A DNA stretch of 64,000 bases from Nonomuraea guangzhouensis (GCF_019396345.1 NZ_JAHKRM010000019.1:62001-126000); one strand, 5' to 3'. Counted from the first letter of the stretch, positions 43,211 through 51,738 are shown. Notes: a model not told the origin generated them from the letters alone. Numbers and translations are program-made.

Positions 43211-45281
43211 TGTCGTGGCGCGCGGCACCGCATAGCGTCTTGAATTCTCTGTAGTTCCTTGAAGGAATCAGGCAACTCAGACAGGCGTGGCCTGGGCCTG
43301 GGCCGCTCCCGTGCTCGATGAACGTGAGCACGGGGGTGGCTTTGGCGTGGTGGAAGCCGGTCCGGTGATGGGAATTCCTGACATGCCCTGTCCGGTGCGG
43401 CTGGTGCCGTCCCGGCTTGGGTGCATGGCCCGCCGGACGCTGTCCACCGCTGGCGGGCGGTGGGGCGGGCACCGTGCGCCGGTCGGGCACACGGCTGGAG
43501 GTCATCGGGTTGTTTCGTGAGTTGGCTGCTGGGGTGCGGGTAGGTCGTTTCGGGGTGGGGCGGTTCTTGGCTCTGTCGCGTGCTGCCGGTCGGGGGTGCA
43601 GGTCGGTTCGGGTGCGGCGGGCGCGGCGGGCCGCCCGGGTGGGTTTGCGCGTTCGGCGGGCGCGGGCGACGTTGCCCTCCACGATGGTGGCGATGGTGCG
43701 CGCCCCGGTGGAACGGTGGGTGCGGGTGGCGTGCTGGCCAAGCAGGCCGCGTGCGAGGATCCGCTCGGCCGCTGCCCAGTCCCGGTCACACGACAGGCCG
43801 CAGGCCGGGCAATAGGCCCACCGCCAGCCCCGCTCCGCGAGCCGGTTCGGAGCCGGGCAATGCCGCAGCACGGACGTACCGGTCCCGCAGCGGGGGCAGT
43901 ACCGGGAGGTGCCGCGGGCCGGGACGGTGACCACCGCGATGGCGTGCTTGGCGGCCAGGTGCCGGATCGCCTCGATGATCCGCCCGCGCACCTGCCCCGA
44001 CAGCCACGAGTTCGCCCTGCCTCGGCGTCCGCGCGCCTCCAGGGTGGCAAGGTCCTCCAGGTAGAGCACCGTCGCCCCCGCGGCGACGGCCTGGTCGACC
44101 GCCCAGCGGGCGGCTGACCAGGCCAGTGCCTTGTTCAGGTTGCGGATGCGTGCGCACAGCCGCTCGTGTTCGACCCCGAGAGCCTGGCAGGCCGAGCTCA
44201 ACGTGGCGTGGCGGGGATCGGCGACGGTGATCCTGGCCAGGAGCCGTTGCTGGTGCTTGATCTTGGCGGTCAGGTGTTCACGCTCGGCCCGCAGTCGGTG
44301 CAGCTTGGCCGACACACCGCTCGCGTCGTAGACCAGCGGCCGCCCATCGCAGACCACCCGGCCATCGGCCAGACGCCCGGCCACGCCGGTCAGCAGCGTG
44401 TTGAGGCCCCAGTCGAAGCCGCACCCGATCACATGACCGGTAGCGGGCGCGAAGCCGACCGGGATCTGGAACGGCAGATCGACGCGCACCCGTCCCTTGG
44501 CCACCCGCAACGTGGGGGCGCACAATCTCGCCTGCGGCGGCACGGTCGGCGGCAACGCGACCGGCAGCACATGCCACGCCCAGTCCCTGGCGGACGCGGG
44601 CCACTCGACCAGAGGAAGCCGCACCCGCAGCCGGGCGCCGTCGTCGCCGGTACGCTGCAGGGTGAGCAGTTGCCGGTCCGCGGCAGCCAGGACGATCTGC
44701 GCCGCGACGTTCGGCGGCTCCTCCAGTTCGGTCAGATGGGCCGGAAACGCGTCATGCTGGTCGCGATACGCGGCGATCTGCCGGGACCGGTTACGGACCT
44801 CCGCCGCCGTCACCCCGTCCGGCAGCAGCGCGCGCAACGCCTCCCACTCGGCGCCGGTACGCACACCCGGCTTGTGCGGCCAGGTCGCCACGATCGCCGC
44901 CACCAGACGGCGCCGGTGCAATGCCAGCCGCAACAGGCGAGCGGCCTGCTCCTGCGCGCACCGCAGCACCCGATCACACACATGCACGCCTGAGCGCGGG
45001 CCCACATTCCAGCCGAGCCGACGCAGCGCCATCCAGCCCTTCGACGGCAACACCCGCCCGTCCAACCCCACCCCGCCGGCCAAAACGTCCAGATCAGCCG
45101 CAGTCCACCGGACCGCCACCAGACGGGCGCTCACATCGCCTGCCAGAGCGGCCAGCCAGGCCACCCGCCGCACCAACAGCACCTGCGAAACGACCTCACC
45201 AGTCGCCTCCACCATGGCGGCGTGGGCGGTGCAAGAGGCGGTCGCGGTGACCCTACTCACCCACCGCCCCCAACAGGTCAT
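43206..45281 (-). CDS. tnpB: TnpB-family RNA-guided nuclease (IS200/IS605-type), long form
   Basis: A 691-residue TnpB-like protein. The split RuvC site is visible: Asp290 in GCGFDWGLNTLL, Glu409 in VLYLEDLATLEARG and Asp499/Asp501 in LSCDRDWAAAERI. A zinc ribbon lies between the last two (YCPRCGTG and YCPACG). TnpB proteins are usually ~400 residues. Here an N-terminal region of ~290 residues precedes the first Asp, and a basic Arg/Pro/Thr tail of ~170 residues follows the last. No tnpA transposase adjoins. In the family the guide RNA overlaps the 3' end of tnpB, so the tail DNA may also encode it. The start is uncertain (ATG 45281 or GTG 45260, which has a G-rich SD). Confidence 0.85.
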   Translation of the reverse strand: MTCWGRWVSRVTATASCTAHAAMVEATGEVVSQVLLVRRVAWLAALAGDVSARLVAVRWTAADLDVLAGGVGLDGRVLPSKGWMALRRLGWNVGPRSGVHVCDRVLRCAQEQAARLLRLALHRRRLVAAIVATWPHKPGVRTGAEWEALRALLPDGVTAAEVRNRSRQIAAYRDQHDAFPAHLTELEEPPNVAAQIVLAAADRQLLTLQRTGDDGARLRVRLPLVEWPASARDWAWHVLPVALPPTVPPQARLCAPTLRVAKGRVRVDLPFQIPVGFAPATGHVIGCGFDWGLNTLLTGVAGRLADGRVVCDGRPLVYDASGVSAKLHRLRAEREHLTAKIKHQQRLLARITVADPRHATLSSACQALGVEHERLCARIRNLNKALAWSAARWAVDQAVAAGATVLYLEDLATLEARGRRGRANSWLSGQVRGRIIEAIRHLAAKHAIAVVTVPARGTSRYCPRCGTGTSVLRHCPAPNRLAERGWRWAYCPACGLSCDRDWAAAERILARGLLGQHATRTHRSTGARTIATIVEGNVARARRTRKPTRAARRARRTRTDLHPRPAARDRAKNRPTPKRPTRTPAANSRNNPMTSSRVPDRRTVPAPPPASGGQRPAGHAPKPGRHQPHRTGHVRNSHHRTGFHHAKATPVLTFIEHGSGPGPGHACLSCLIPSRNYREFKTLCGAARHDT

Positions 45282-45529
45282 GGGTAAGCAGGCGGCCTCG
45301 ACGCGTGTACCTCACGACCTGCACCCCGCTCACCCCCGCCGCAACGATGTGTGATCGTAAAGATACCAAGAGTTTACGTCGTTGGGTAGAACACGTGAGC
45401 GATACACGTCCACCGGATACTGATCCATCCCGCGGATCAGGTTCCACCGGCACAGCACGGACTACGAGCCCAGAGCAGAATCCTAGGTTTTCATAGCGAA
45501 TATCAAGAACGGTTCATACCCTCATCGCC

Positions 45530-47386
45530 ATGAATCGGCTCCGGGACATGGTCGCGAAGGCATTCCGGGACGGCGATCTGCTGTTGTGGGCGGCGATCAC
45601 CGTGCCGATGTTCCTGGCGAACGAGTCGCCCGAGGTGGGGCAGCCGCCCGGCCTCCCGCTGTCCTGGGTGCGGATCGCCGCCGTGCCGCTTCTGGCGCTG
45701 GCCGTGGCCGTGGGGCGGCGGTGGCCGGTGGTGGCGGCGGGCGTGCCCGCGGCGCTGGCGCTGGCGGTGACGCCGGAGCTGTACACGGACAGCTTCATGA
45801 TCACCCAGTTGCTGCTGGCGTTCCTGCTGGGGCGGCGGACCGCCAGCATGCGTCCCGGGCTGCTGTTCTTCGCCGGGGTCTGCCTGGCGGGGTTGGCGGC
45901 GGTCTATCTCGTTCCCGGCGTCACGCTGTCGAACTGGCTGTCGCTGGTCACGAACGCGGTGGCGATCATCCTGCTGCCCTGGCTGGCCGGACGGTACGCC
46001 CGTCAGCACGACGAGCTCGTACGCACCGGGTGGGAGCTCGCCGAACGGCTGGAGCGGGAGCGGGACCTGATCGGCGAGCGGATGCGGCTGGTGGAGCGCT
46101 CCCGGATCGCCGGCGACATGCACGACTCGCTGGGGCATGACCTGAGCCTGGTCGCGCTGAGCGCCGCCGCGCTTCAGGTGCATCCGGGGCTGGACGAGCC
46201 CGCCCGCAAGGCGGCCGCCGAGCTGCGCGCGTCCGCCGCGTTGGCCACCGAGCGGCTACGCGAGATCATCGGGGTGCTGCGCGAGGACGGCGAGACCGCG
46301 CCCGTGCTGCCCTCGGGCGACACCGTCGCCGCGCTGGTCAACCGGGCGGCTGCGGCGGGGATGGCGGTCCGGCTGGACGATGGGCTGGGTTCGCTGACGC
46401 CGATGGCCGACCGGGCGGCCTACAGGGTGGTACAGGAGGCCCTCACCAACGCCGCCAAGCACGCGCCGGGCGCCGCGGTCACCGTACGACTGGACGCGGA
46501 TCCGGCGGCCGGGGAGGCGGTGATCAGCGTGGTCAACACGGCACCCCCGGCCGGACCACTGCCCGAGACATTGCCCGGGATGGGGGTCCGGCCGGGGCAA
46601 CGGCTCGACCGGGGTCTGCCCGAAGCGGCGGTCCAGCCGGAGCAACGGGCCGGCCGAGGGCTGCCCCAGGCGGGATCCGGCGGCTATGGGCTGGTCAGCC
46701 TGGACGAGCGCGTCCGGCTGGCCGGAGGCACGCTGCGGGCGGGACCCGCCGACGGCGGCTTCGCCGTCACCGCCCGGCTGCCGCTCACCGCAGGGGGCGC
46801 GGTGCACGGCGCGGAGGCCGCATCACCCACCACAGAAGGCGCGGTGCATACCGCGGAGGCTGCGGCGCTCACCGCAGGAGGCGCGGCACTCGCTCCCGAG
46901 GGCGCAGCGCTCACCGCGGAGGCCGCATCACTCACCGCAGAAGGCGCGGCACTCGCCGTAGGAGGCGCAGCGCTCACTGCGGGGGACGCGGCCGCGCCGC
47001 CCGACTCCCGGCGGGAGCTCGCCCTGGCCCGCCGCAAGATACGGCGCAGCGTGATCGACGCGATCTGGATGCCGGTCGTGGCGGCCGCCGCCCTGCTGCC
47101 GCTGACCTCCGGCTACGACCTGTACACCGCGCACCGCTCCGTCCTGGACGCCGGCGTGTACGGCGAACTGCGCGTCGGCCAGAGCCTGGCGTCGCTGAAG
47201 TCACGGCTGCCGGCGTACCAGGTGGACGACGACGGGCGGCCGAGGGGCGCACCCGCGGATCCCCGGGGCACCGACGAGTGCCGCTTCTACCGGATCAGTG
47301 CCGACTCGCCGTCGCCGGCGCACCGGCTCTGTTTCACCAGCGGACGGCTGTCGCACAAGGACACAGTGTCGACCGTACGACGCTGA
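45530..47386 (+). CDS. NarL-type sensor histidine kinase with heptad-repeat linker and C-terminal membrane/extracytoplasmic extension
   Basis: A 618-residue protein. Residues ~15-165 hold about five membrane helices. The HisKA_3 dimerisation domain has phospho-His198 in GDMHDSLGHDLSLVALS. The HATPase domain has the N-box QEALTNAAKHAPG and G-box GYGLVSLDERVRLAGG, split by a ~45-residue Pro/Gly insert. Then come ten Ala-rich heptad repeats (419-488), a membrane helix (DAIWMPVVAAAALLPLTSGY) and a terminal ~85-residue domain with two Cys (DECRFY, HRLCFTS). Kinases normally end after HATPase, so this extension is unusual. It probably partners the regulator at 40861. The tnpB gene separates it from the exporter. 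Confidence 0.88.
   Translation: MNRLRDMVAKAFRDGDLLLWAAITVPMFLANESPEVGQPPGLPLSWVRIAAVPLLALAVAVGRRWPVVAAGVPAALALAVTPELYTDSFMITQLLLAFLLGRRTASMRPGLLFFAGVCLAGLAAVYLVPGVTLSNWLSLVTNAVAIILLPWLAGRYARQHDELVRTGWELAERLERERDLIGERMRLVERSRIAGDMHDSLGHDLSLVALSAAALQVHPGLDEPARKAAAELRASAALATERLREIIGVLREDGETAPVLPSGDTVAALVNRAAAAGMAVRLDDGLGSLTPMADRAAYRVVQEALTNAAKHAPGAAVTVRLDADPAAGEAVISVVNTAPPAGPLPETLPGMGVRPGQRLDRGLPEAAVQPEQRAGRGLPQAGSGGYGLVSLDERVRLAGGTLRAGPADGGFAVTARLPLTAGGAVHGAEAASPTTEGAVHTAEAAALTAGGAALAPEGAALTAEAASLTAEGAALAVGGAALTAGDAAAPPDSRRELALARRKIRRSVIDAIWMPVVAAAALLPLTSGYDLYTAHRSVLDAGVYGELRVGQSLASLKSRLPAYQVDDDGRPRGAPADPRGTDECRFYRISADSPSPAHRLCFTSGRLSHKDTVSTVRR
46784..46993 (+). repeat. ten tandem 21-bp repeats inside the kinase gene
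   Basis: The DNA encodes ten in-frame heptapeptides of the form x-x-A-x-x-A-x, from LTAGGAV and HGAEAAS to LTAEGAA and LTAGDAA. Period and frame are intact, so the array is translated. It joins the ATPase domain to the C-terminal membrane helix and may vary in number between strains. Confidence 0.85.
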
Positions 47387-47532
47387 TCGAGCCCACCCGG
47401 CGGGAGGAGACCGGACGGGGTGGCGACGACCGGGGCAGGCGGGCGGGCTAGCATGATCACGAACTGAGTGGACAAAGGGGTGGGGCCGGGATGATGGCGG
47501 GGCAGGCGATTGACTGAGACGGCGCGGCGTAA

Positions 47533-47546
47533 TAGAACACGTTTCA
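47533..47546. promoter_or_regulatory. KstR-type operator before the P450
   Basis: TAGAACACGTTTCA matches TnnAACnnGTTnnA at every fixed base. It lies 53 bases upstream of the cytochrome P450 GTG. The rest of the 213-base gap after the kinase gene shows no gene. Confidence 0.75.
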
Positions 47547-47599
47547 ATAAGGTGCTTAACCAAGCGCTTGATCAGTCCATAGGCCCGAGGTGACTTCGA

Positions 47600-48787
47600 G
47601 TGCATATCAACCTTGTTGACCAGGACCACTACGCGACCTCCGGCCCACCACACGAGCAGCTCCGCTGGCTGCGCGCGAACGACCCCGTATACCGGCACAA
47701 GGACGAGCCCGACTTCTGGGCGGTCACCCGGTACGAGGACGTCGTACATGTGTCCCGGCACTCGGACCTGTTCTCCTCCTCCAGGAAGCTGGCGCTCTTC
47801 AACGAGGTCACCGAGGAGCAGCGGGCGCTGCAGCGGCTGATGATGCTCAACCAGGACCCACCGGAGCACACGCGGCGCCGGTCACTGGTCAACCGGGGCT
47901 TCACGCCGCGCACCATTGGAGCGCTCGAACAGCACATCCGCGACATCTGCGATGACCTTCTCGACAAGTGCTCGGGCGAGGCGGACTTCGTCACCGAGGT
48001 GGCGGCCCCGCTGCCCCTCTACGTGATCTGCGAGCTGCTCGGCGCCCCGGTCACCGACCGCGACAAGATCTTCAACTGGTCGAACCGCATGATCGGCGCA
48101 CAGGACCCCGACTACGCCTCCTCCCCGGACGAGGGCGGCGCGGCGGCCATGGAGGTGTACGCGTACGCCAACCAACTGGCCGCCCAGCGCAGGGCGAACC
48201 CGCGCGACGACATCGTCACCAAGCTCATCCAGCCCGACGAGAAGAGTGGCGAGACGCTCGGGGAGGATGAGTTCGACCTGTTCGTCCTCTTGCTGGTGGT
48301 TGCCGGGAACGAGACCACCCGCAACGCGGCCTCCGGCGGGATGCTCGCGCTTTTCGAGCACCCCGAGCAGTGGCAGCGGCTCGTGGCGGACCCGGGGCTG
48401 GCGGGGACGGCGTCCGACGAGATCGTCCGGTGGGTGTCGCCGGTGAACCTGTTCCGGCGTACGGCCACGGCGGACACGGTGCTCGGCGGGCAGCAGATCG
48501 GCGAGGGCGACAAGGTCGTGGTCTTCTACTCGTCGGCGAACCGGGACACCTCCGTCTTCCCGGACGCCGAGGTGTTCGACATCGGCCGCGACCCCAACCC
48601 GCACATCGGGTTCGGCGGCGGCGGGGCACACTTCTGCCTGGGCAACCACCTGGCGAAACTGGAGCTGCGGGTGCTGTTCGAGCAGCTGGCCCGGCGGTAT
48701 CCACGACTGCGGCAGACGGGTGAGGCGCGCCGGTTGCGGTCGAACTTCATCAACGGCATCAAGGAACTGCCGGTCGTCATGGGGTGA
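47600..48787 (+). CDS. cytochrome P450 of the CYP124/CYP125/CYP142 type
   Basis: A 395-residue soluble P450. The heme-ligand Cys346 lies in FGGGGAHFCLGNHLAKLELR, the I-helix motif is AGNETT at 235-240 and the K-helix ExxR is in DEIVRWVSP. HIGFGGGGAHFC and the ending SNFINGIKELPVVM recall mycobacterial CYP125, CYP124 and CYP142, which oxidise the terminal carbon of cholesterol side chains. The KstR-type operator supports this. The GTG has GAGGTGA upstream. A matching ferredoxin is encoded at 63598. Substrate identity is inference. Confidence 0.9.
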   Translation: MHINLVDQDHYATSGPPHEQLRWLRANDPVYRHKDEPDFWAVTRYEDVVHVSRHSDLFSSSRKLALFNEVTEEQRALQRLMMLNQDPPEHTRRRSLVNRGFTPRTIGALEQHIRDICDDLLDKCSGEADFVTEVAAPLPLYVICELLGAPVTDRDKIFNWSNRMIGAQDPDYASSPDEGGAAAMEVYAYANQLAAQRRANPRDDIVTKLIQPDEKSGETLGEDEFDLFVLLLVVAGNETTRNAASGGMLALFEHPEQWQRLVADPGLAGTASDEIVRWVSPVNLFRRTATADTVLGGQQIGEGDKVVVFYSSANRDTSVFPDAEVFDIGRDPNPHIGFGGGGAHFCLGNHLAKLELRVLFEQLARRYPRLRQTGEARRLRSNFINGIKELPVVMG

Positions 48788-48866
48788 TGACCAGTCAGAC
48801 GTACGGCCGGCCAGCGCCGTCATGAGTGCCGGCCGGCCCGCGGACGTCCGCTCTCCGGGGCGTTCC

Positions 48867-48893
48867 TGTCACAACTTGCCGGGCTGTCCTGTC
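48867..48893 (+). promoter_or_regulatory. ECF41-type promoter before the AhpD-like gene
   Basis: TGTCACA (48867-48873) and TGTC (48890-48893) are 16 bases apart. This fits the TGTCACA-N16-CGTC promoter described for ECF41 sigma factors, which commonly drive carboxymuconolactone-decarboxylase-family genes. The gene starts 42 bases downstream. Confidence 0.65.
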
Positions 48894-48934
48894 TAGAGGG
48901 AGGTAACCCCACCAACAACGGCAAGGAGTGCATC

Positions 48935-49408
48935 GTGGATGCCCGCTTGAACCTCTTCGGCAACCCGACCGCAGGCAAGGTCATGAAGCACATCGCCTCG
49001 GCGAGCAGGGTCCTCTCGGACTCGACGCTACCGGCCGCGACGCAGGCACTGGTGGAGATCCGCGCCAGTCAGATCAACGGCTGCGGCTTCTGCACCGACA
49101 TGCACACCAAGGAGGCCGCGCACGCCGGGGAGACCTCGGTACGCCTCAACCTGGTCGCCGCCTGGCGCGAGGCCACGGTGTTCACCGAGGCCGAGCGCGC
49201 CGCCCTGGAACTGGCGGAGCAGGGCACCCTCATCGCCGACGCGGCCGGTGGCGTCACGGACGAGGCCTGGGCCAACGCCGCCAAGCACTACGACCAGGAC
49301 CAGCTCGCCGCCCTGGTGTCCCTCATCGCCATCATCAACGCCTTCAACCGGCTGAACGTCATCACCCAGCAGCCCGCCGGCGACTACCAGCCCGGCCAGT
49401 TCGGATAA
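48935..49408 (+). CDS. carboxymuconolactone decarboxylase / AhpD-like protein
   Basis: A 157-residue protein with the AhpD core: VEIRASQINGCGFCTDMHTK gives Cys50-x-x-Cys53 and His57 in the E-x-x-C-x-x-C-x-x-x-H arrangement of peroxidase-type members. It probably acts as a small thiol peroxidase or reductant-handling protein in the cytoplasm. It starts at GTG after AAGGAG. The ECF41-type promoter upstream agrees with the known coupling of this family to ECF41 sigma factors. Confidence 0.9.
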   Translation: MDARLNLFGNPTAGKVMKHIASASRVLSDSTLPAATQALVEIRASQINGCGFCTDMHTKEAAHAGETSVRLNLVAAWREATVFTEAERAALELAEQGTLIADAAGGVTDEAWANAAKHYDQDQLAALVSLIAIINAFNRLNVITQQPAGDYQPGQFG

Positions 49409-49429
49409 CGAGCAGAACCTGGCCGCCTG

Positions 49430-49927
49430 ATGCATGCCTTCCTCCACACGATGGCGGTGTCGGTCGGCTGCGTCCTGGCCCTCGCCCCGGCTCTGGTGCC
49501 CTCCGCGCGCCCTGCCAGGAGATGGCCGCACGTCGTCATGGCGCTCGGCATGGCGACCGGACATCTGGGCGGCCTGTTCCTCTCCGTCACGGTGCTCGCG
49601 CTGCTGACCGCCGCCTGGCTCTGCGGCTCCCCCTCCCGCCGCGCGGAGACCGGTCAGCACATCCAGGACTTCGTGGTCATGGCCCTTCTCTTGGTGCTGA
49701 CGGCGATCAGCGGGCCCGCTCCCGCCGGCGCTTCGTTCGGGCACGCGCACGCGCATGGAGGCGGGTCACTGACCACGGTGGCCCTGGTCATCGGGCTGGC
49801 CTGGACCTGCGCGCGGCTCATCCGCGTTCTGACCGATTGGGGCACGGATCGAAGGGCGCTCAACCAGAACGCGTGCTCAGCCGGAATGGCGGCCAGCATG
49901 GCCTTCATGGCCCTGCTGGCCCTCTGA
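49430..49927 (+). CDS. small membrane protein, DUF5134-like
   Basis: A 165-residue protein with four hydrophobic segments (MAVSVGCVLALAPALV, LFLSVTVLALLTAAWL, VVMALLLVLTAISG, TTVALVIGLAWTCARL) and a His-rich loop GHAHAHGG that could bind metal. The general form recalls DUF5134 membrane proteins of actinobacteria, but I am not certain. It follows the AhpD-like gene by 21 bases and is probably co-transcribed with it. No function can be assigned. Confidence 0.65.
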   Translation: MHAFLHTMAVSVGCVLALAPALVPSARPARRWPHVVMALGMATGHLGGLFLSVTVLALLTAAWLCGSPSRRAETGQHIQDFVVMALLLVLTAISGPAPAGASFGHAHAHGGGSLTTVALVIGLAWTCARLIRVLTDWGTDRRALNQNACSAGMAASMAFMALLAL

Positions 49928-49983
49928 TGCCGGTGAAAATTACGTTTGACCAAGGTCTCCTCCGATGAGGATCATGTCCCGGC

Positions 49984-50835
49984 ATGAGGCTTAGGTGGGC
50001 GGTTGTGGCGTTGACGACGGCGCTGGCGACCAGCGGGGTGGCTGCGGCCTCGGCAGATGTCCCTGCGGGGATGAAGACGCTGGGTGAGACAGTTGCGAAC
50101 GGCGTCGACGCTGTGATGGAGCAGGGGGACTCGCCGCTGCCCCCGCCCAAGGGGCCGTGGCCGAAGTCCGGGACCCTCTCGGTGTTTCTGTGCTCGAAGA
50201 ACAGCACGATGCCGAGCTGTCACGGCAGGGCGACGACGGCAGAGCAGAAAAGGAGACTCGAGAAGCTCCTCAAGCGGCTGCCTGGAGTTTCCAGGGTGCG
50301 GTTCGTGAACCAGGACGAGTCCTTCCGGAAGTTCCGCGAAGAGTTCCGTCACAACACGTCCCTGATCGCAGCCACCCTCAAAAGCGACATGCCCGAATCC
50401 TTCGAGGCCAAGGTCAAGGTCGTGAACGCCAAGCAGGCCAACAGGCTGGCGAAACTGCCCGGGGTCGCCTCGGCCCATGAATGGAGAACGGACTTCTGGC
50501 TCGGCAAGGCCCACGCGCAGGTCAGGCTCTGCGCTCCTCGGAATGACCAGGGGGCCTGCCAGGGCCGGGGTCAGACCACAGACCTTGAGCGTGACGCCAT
50601 CTTCGAGGCGCTGCGGAACCTCGAAGGCGTGAAGAAGATCTACTTGGAGCCGCGAGAGCACGCGGTCAGAAACTGGCGGAATATCTTCGCCGACAGCATC
50701 TTCAACTCGAAGACCATCGCGTCAGTCACCGGTGAGAGCTTCCACCTCGTACTGGCCGACCCGTCCAACCTCACCCCGATCAATGCCGCGCTCAAAGAGC
50801 TTTCCGGGGTGGAGAAGGTCTTGCGGCATCGCTGA
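49984..50835 (+). CDS. secreted protein with two FtsX-ectodomain-like domains
   Basis: A 283-residue exported protein with a signal peptide ending near AAASA (~24). Residues ~62-145 strongly resemble the FtsX extracellular domain: GTLSVFLCSKNSTMPSC, a helix EQKRRLEKLLKRLPGVSRV and DMPESFEAKVKV. Residues ~170-283 repeat the pattern more weakly (AQVRLCAPRNDQGAC, ALRNLEGVKKIYLEP, SFHLVLADPSN). There are no FtsX membrane helices and no ftsE nearby. In actinobacteria the FtsX ectodomain activates cell-wall hydrolases, so this could be a free competitor or adaptor. That role is inference. Confidence 0.75.
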   Translation: MRLRWAVVALTTALATSGVAAASADVPAGMKTLGETVANGVDAVMEQGDSPLPPPKGPWPKSGTLSVFLCSKNSTMPSCHGRATTAEQKRRLEKLLKRLPGVSRVRFVNQDESFRKFREEFRHNTSLIAATLKSDMPESFEAKVKVVNAKQANRLAKLPGVASAHEWRTDFWLGKAHAQVRLCAPRNDQGACQGRGQTTDLERDAIFEALRNLEGVKKIYLEPREHAVRNWRNIFADSIFNSKTIASVTGESFHLVLADPSNLTPINAALKELSGVEKVLRHR

Positions 50836-50860
50836 CGCATCTGCTTGTTCAGGGCGGCGT

Positions 50861-50887
50861 TGTCACACATCGAGGTGCTGTCTTGTC
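50861..50887 (+). promoter_or_regulatory. ECF41-type promoter before the cupin pair
   Basis: TGTCACA (50861-50867), 16 bases, then TGTC (50884-50887): the same motif and spacing as at 48867. The first cupin gene starts 55 bases downstream. Confidence 0.65.
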
Positions 50888-50941
50888 TGAGCTGGTGAAC
50901 GGCCGGATCGTGCCGGCCACTGTCCCGCGAGGGGAACCCTC

Positions 50942-51376
50942 ATGAAAACCGATCACACTCACCACCTCGACAACCCCGACAAGAGCGGCCCGCCGCCGAA
51001 GCTCGACGTGGTCGGCACCGTACCGGGGGCGCCGCCCGCGCCTGAGGGGGCCGAGGCGATGACGATCCTGGTCACGCTGCCCCCGAACAGCCCCGGTGCG
51101 CCGCCGCACCGCCACTCCGGCCCCGCGTACGGGTACGTGATCAAGGGCGCCGTCAACTTCGAGCTCGAGGGCGACCCCGTGCGGGTCGTCCGGCCCGGTG
51201 AGACGTTCTGGGAGCCCGGTGGGGACGTGATCCACTACCAGGACGGCAACCACCTCGCCGACGAGGAGTCGCAGTTCGTGGTGACGATGTTCTGCGCACC
51301 AGGGCAGCCGATGCTGATCCCGGTCAGCCCGGAGGAACTGGAAGCCCGGCGAGACCGCCGCGCGCCGCGGTCATGA
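50942..51376 (+). CDS. cupin-domain protein
   Basis: A 144-residue single cupin: motif 1 is PPHRHSGPAYGYVIKGAVNF and motif 2 is PGETFWEPGGDVIHYQDG, with likely metal-binding His residues. Substrates of such small cupins are diverse and unknown here. The ATG follows GAGGGGAAC. It overlaps the next cupin gene by four bases (ATGA), so the two are made together from the ECF41-type promoter. Confidence 0.87.
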   Translation: MKTDHTHHLDNPDKSGPPPKLDVVGTVPGAPPAPEGAEAMTILVTLPPNSPGAPPHRHSGPAYGYVIKGAVNFELEGDPVRVVRPGETFWEPGGDVIHYQDGNHLADEESQFVVTMFCAPGQPMLIPVSPEELEARRDRRAPRS

Positions 51377-51699
51377 CCAAGGTTCCGCTGACCGCGCTCG
51401 TCCGCGATCACCTCACGCTTGCCCGTGAGGCGAACAGTGGCCGCAGTGCCACCACTGTCCACGGTGGACACGATCGCTCGTTGCGGCAGACCGTGATGGC
51501 ATTGCGGCAGGGCGAGCACATCCACGAACACGAGCATCCTGGCGAGGTCACGGTGCAGGTGCTGCACGGGCAGGTGCGGCTTGTGGCCGGGCCTGACTCG
51601 TGGGACGGGCTGCCAGGCGACCTGCTGGTCATGCCCGAACACCGTCACCGCGTGGAGGCCGTGCAGGACAGCGTGTTCCTGTTCACCACCGCGCGCTGA
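51373..51699 (+). CDS. cupin-domain protein, second of a coupled pair
   Basis: A 108-residue cupin with motif 1 GEHIHEHEHPGEVTVQVLHG and motif 2 GDLLVMPEHRHRVEAV, both keeping metal-type His and Glu. It resembles small stress-linked cupins. Translation is coupled to the upstream cupin. A strong hairpin ends the unit. Enzyme activity, if any, is unknown. Confidence 0.85.
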   Translation: MTKVPLTALVRDHLTLAREANSGRSATTVHGGHDRSLRQTVMALRQGEHIHEHEHPGEVTVQVLHGQVRLVAGPDSWDGLPGDLLVMPEHRHRVEAVQDSVFLFTTAR

Positions 51700-51710
51700 A
51701 CGCCGAAGAG

Positions 51711-51738
51711 AGGCGGGAACCGGCTTCGGTTCCCGCCT
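51711..51738. terminator. hairpin after the cupin operon
   Basis: AGGCGGGAACCG and CGGTTCCCGCCT form a perfect 12-bp stem around a GCTT loop, 12 bases after the second cupin stop. The converging nuclease-like gene ends 86 bases further on, so it may serve both directions. Confidence 0.8.

Noticed and set aside
45389..45402. TAGAACACGTGAGC as a KstR site before the kinase
   Set aside because: It keeps one half but has GTG for GTT and C for the final A, so it is too weak to claim.
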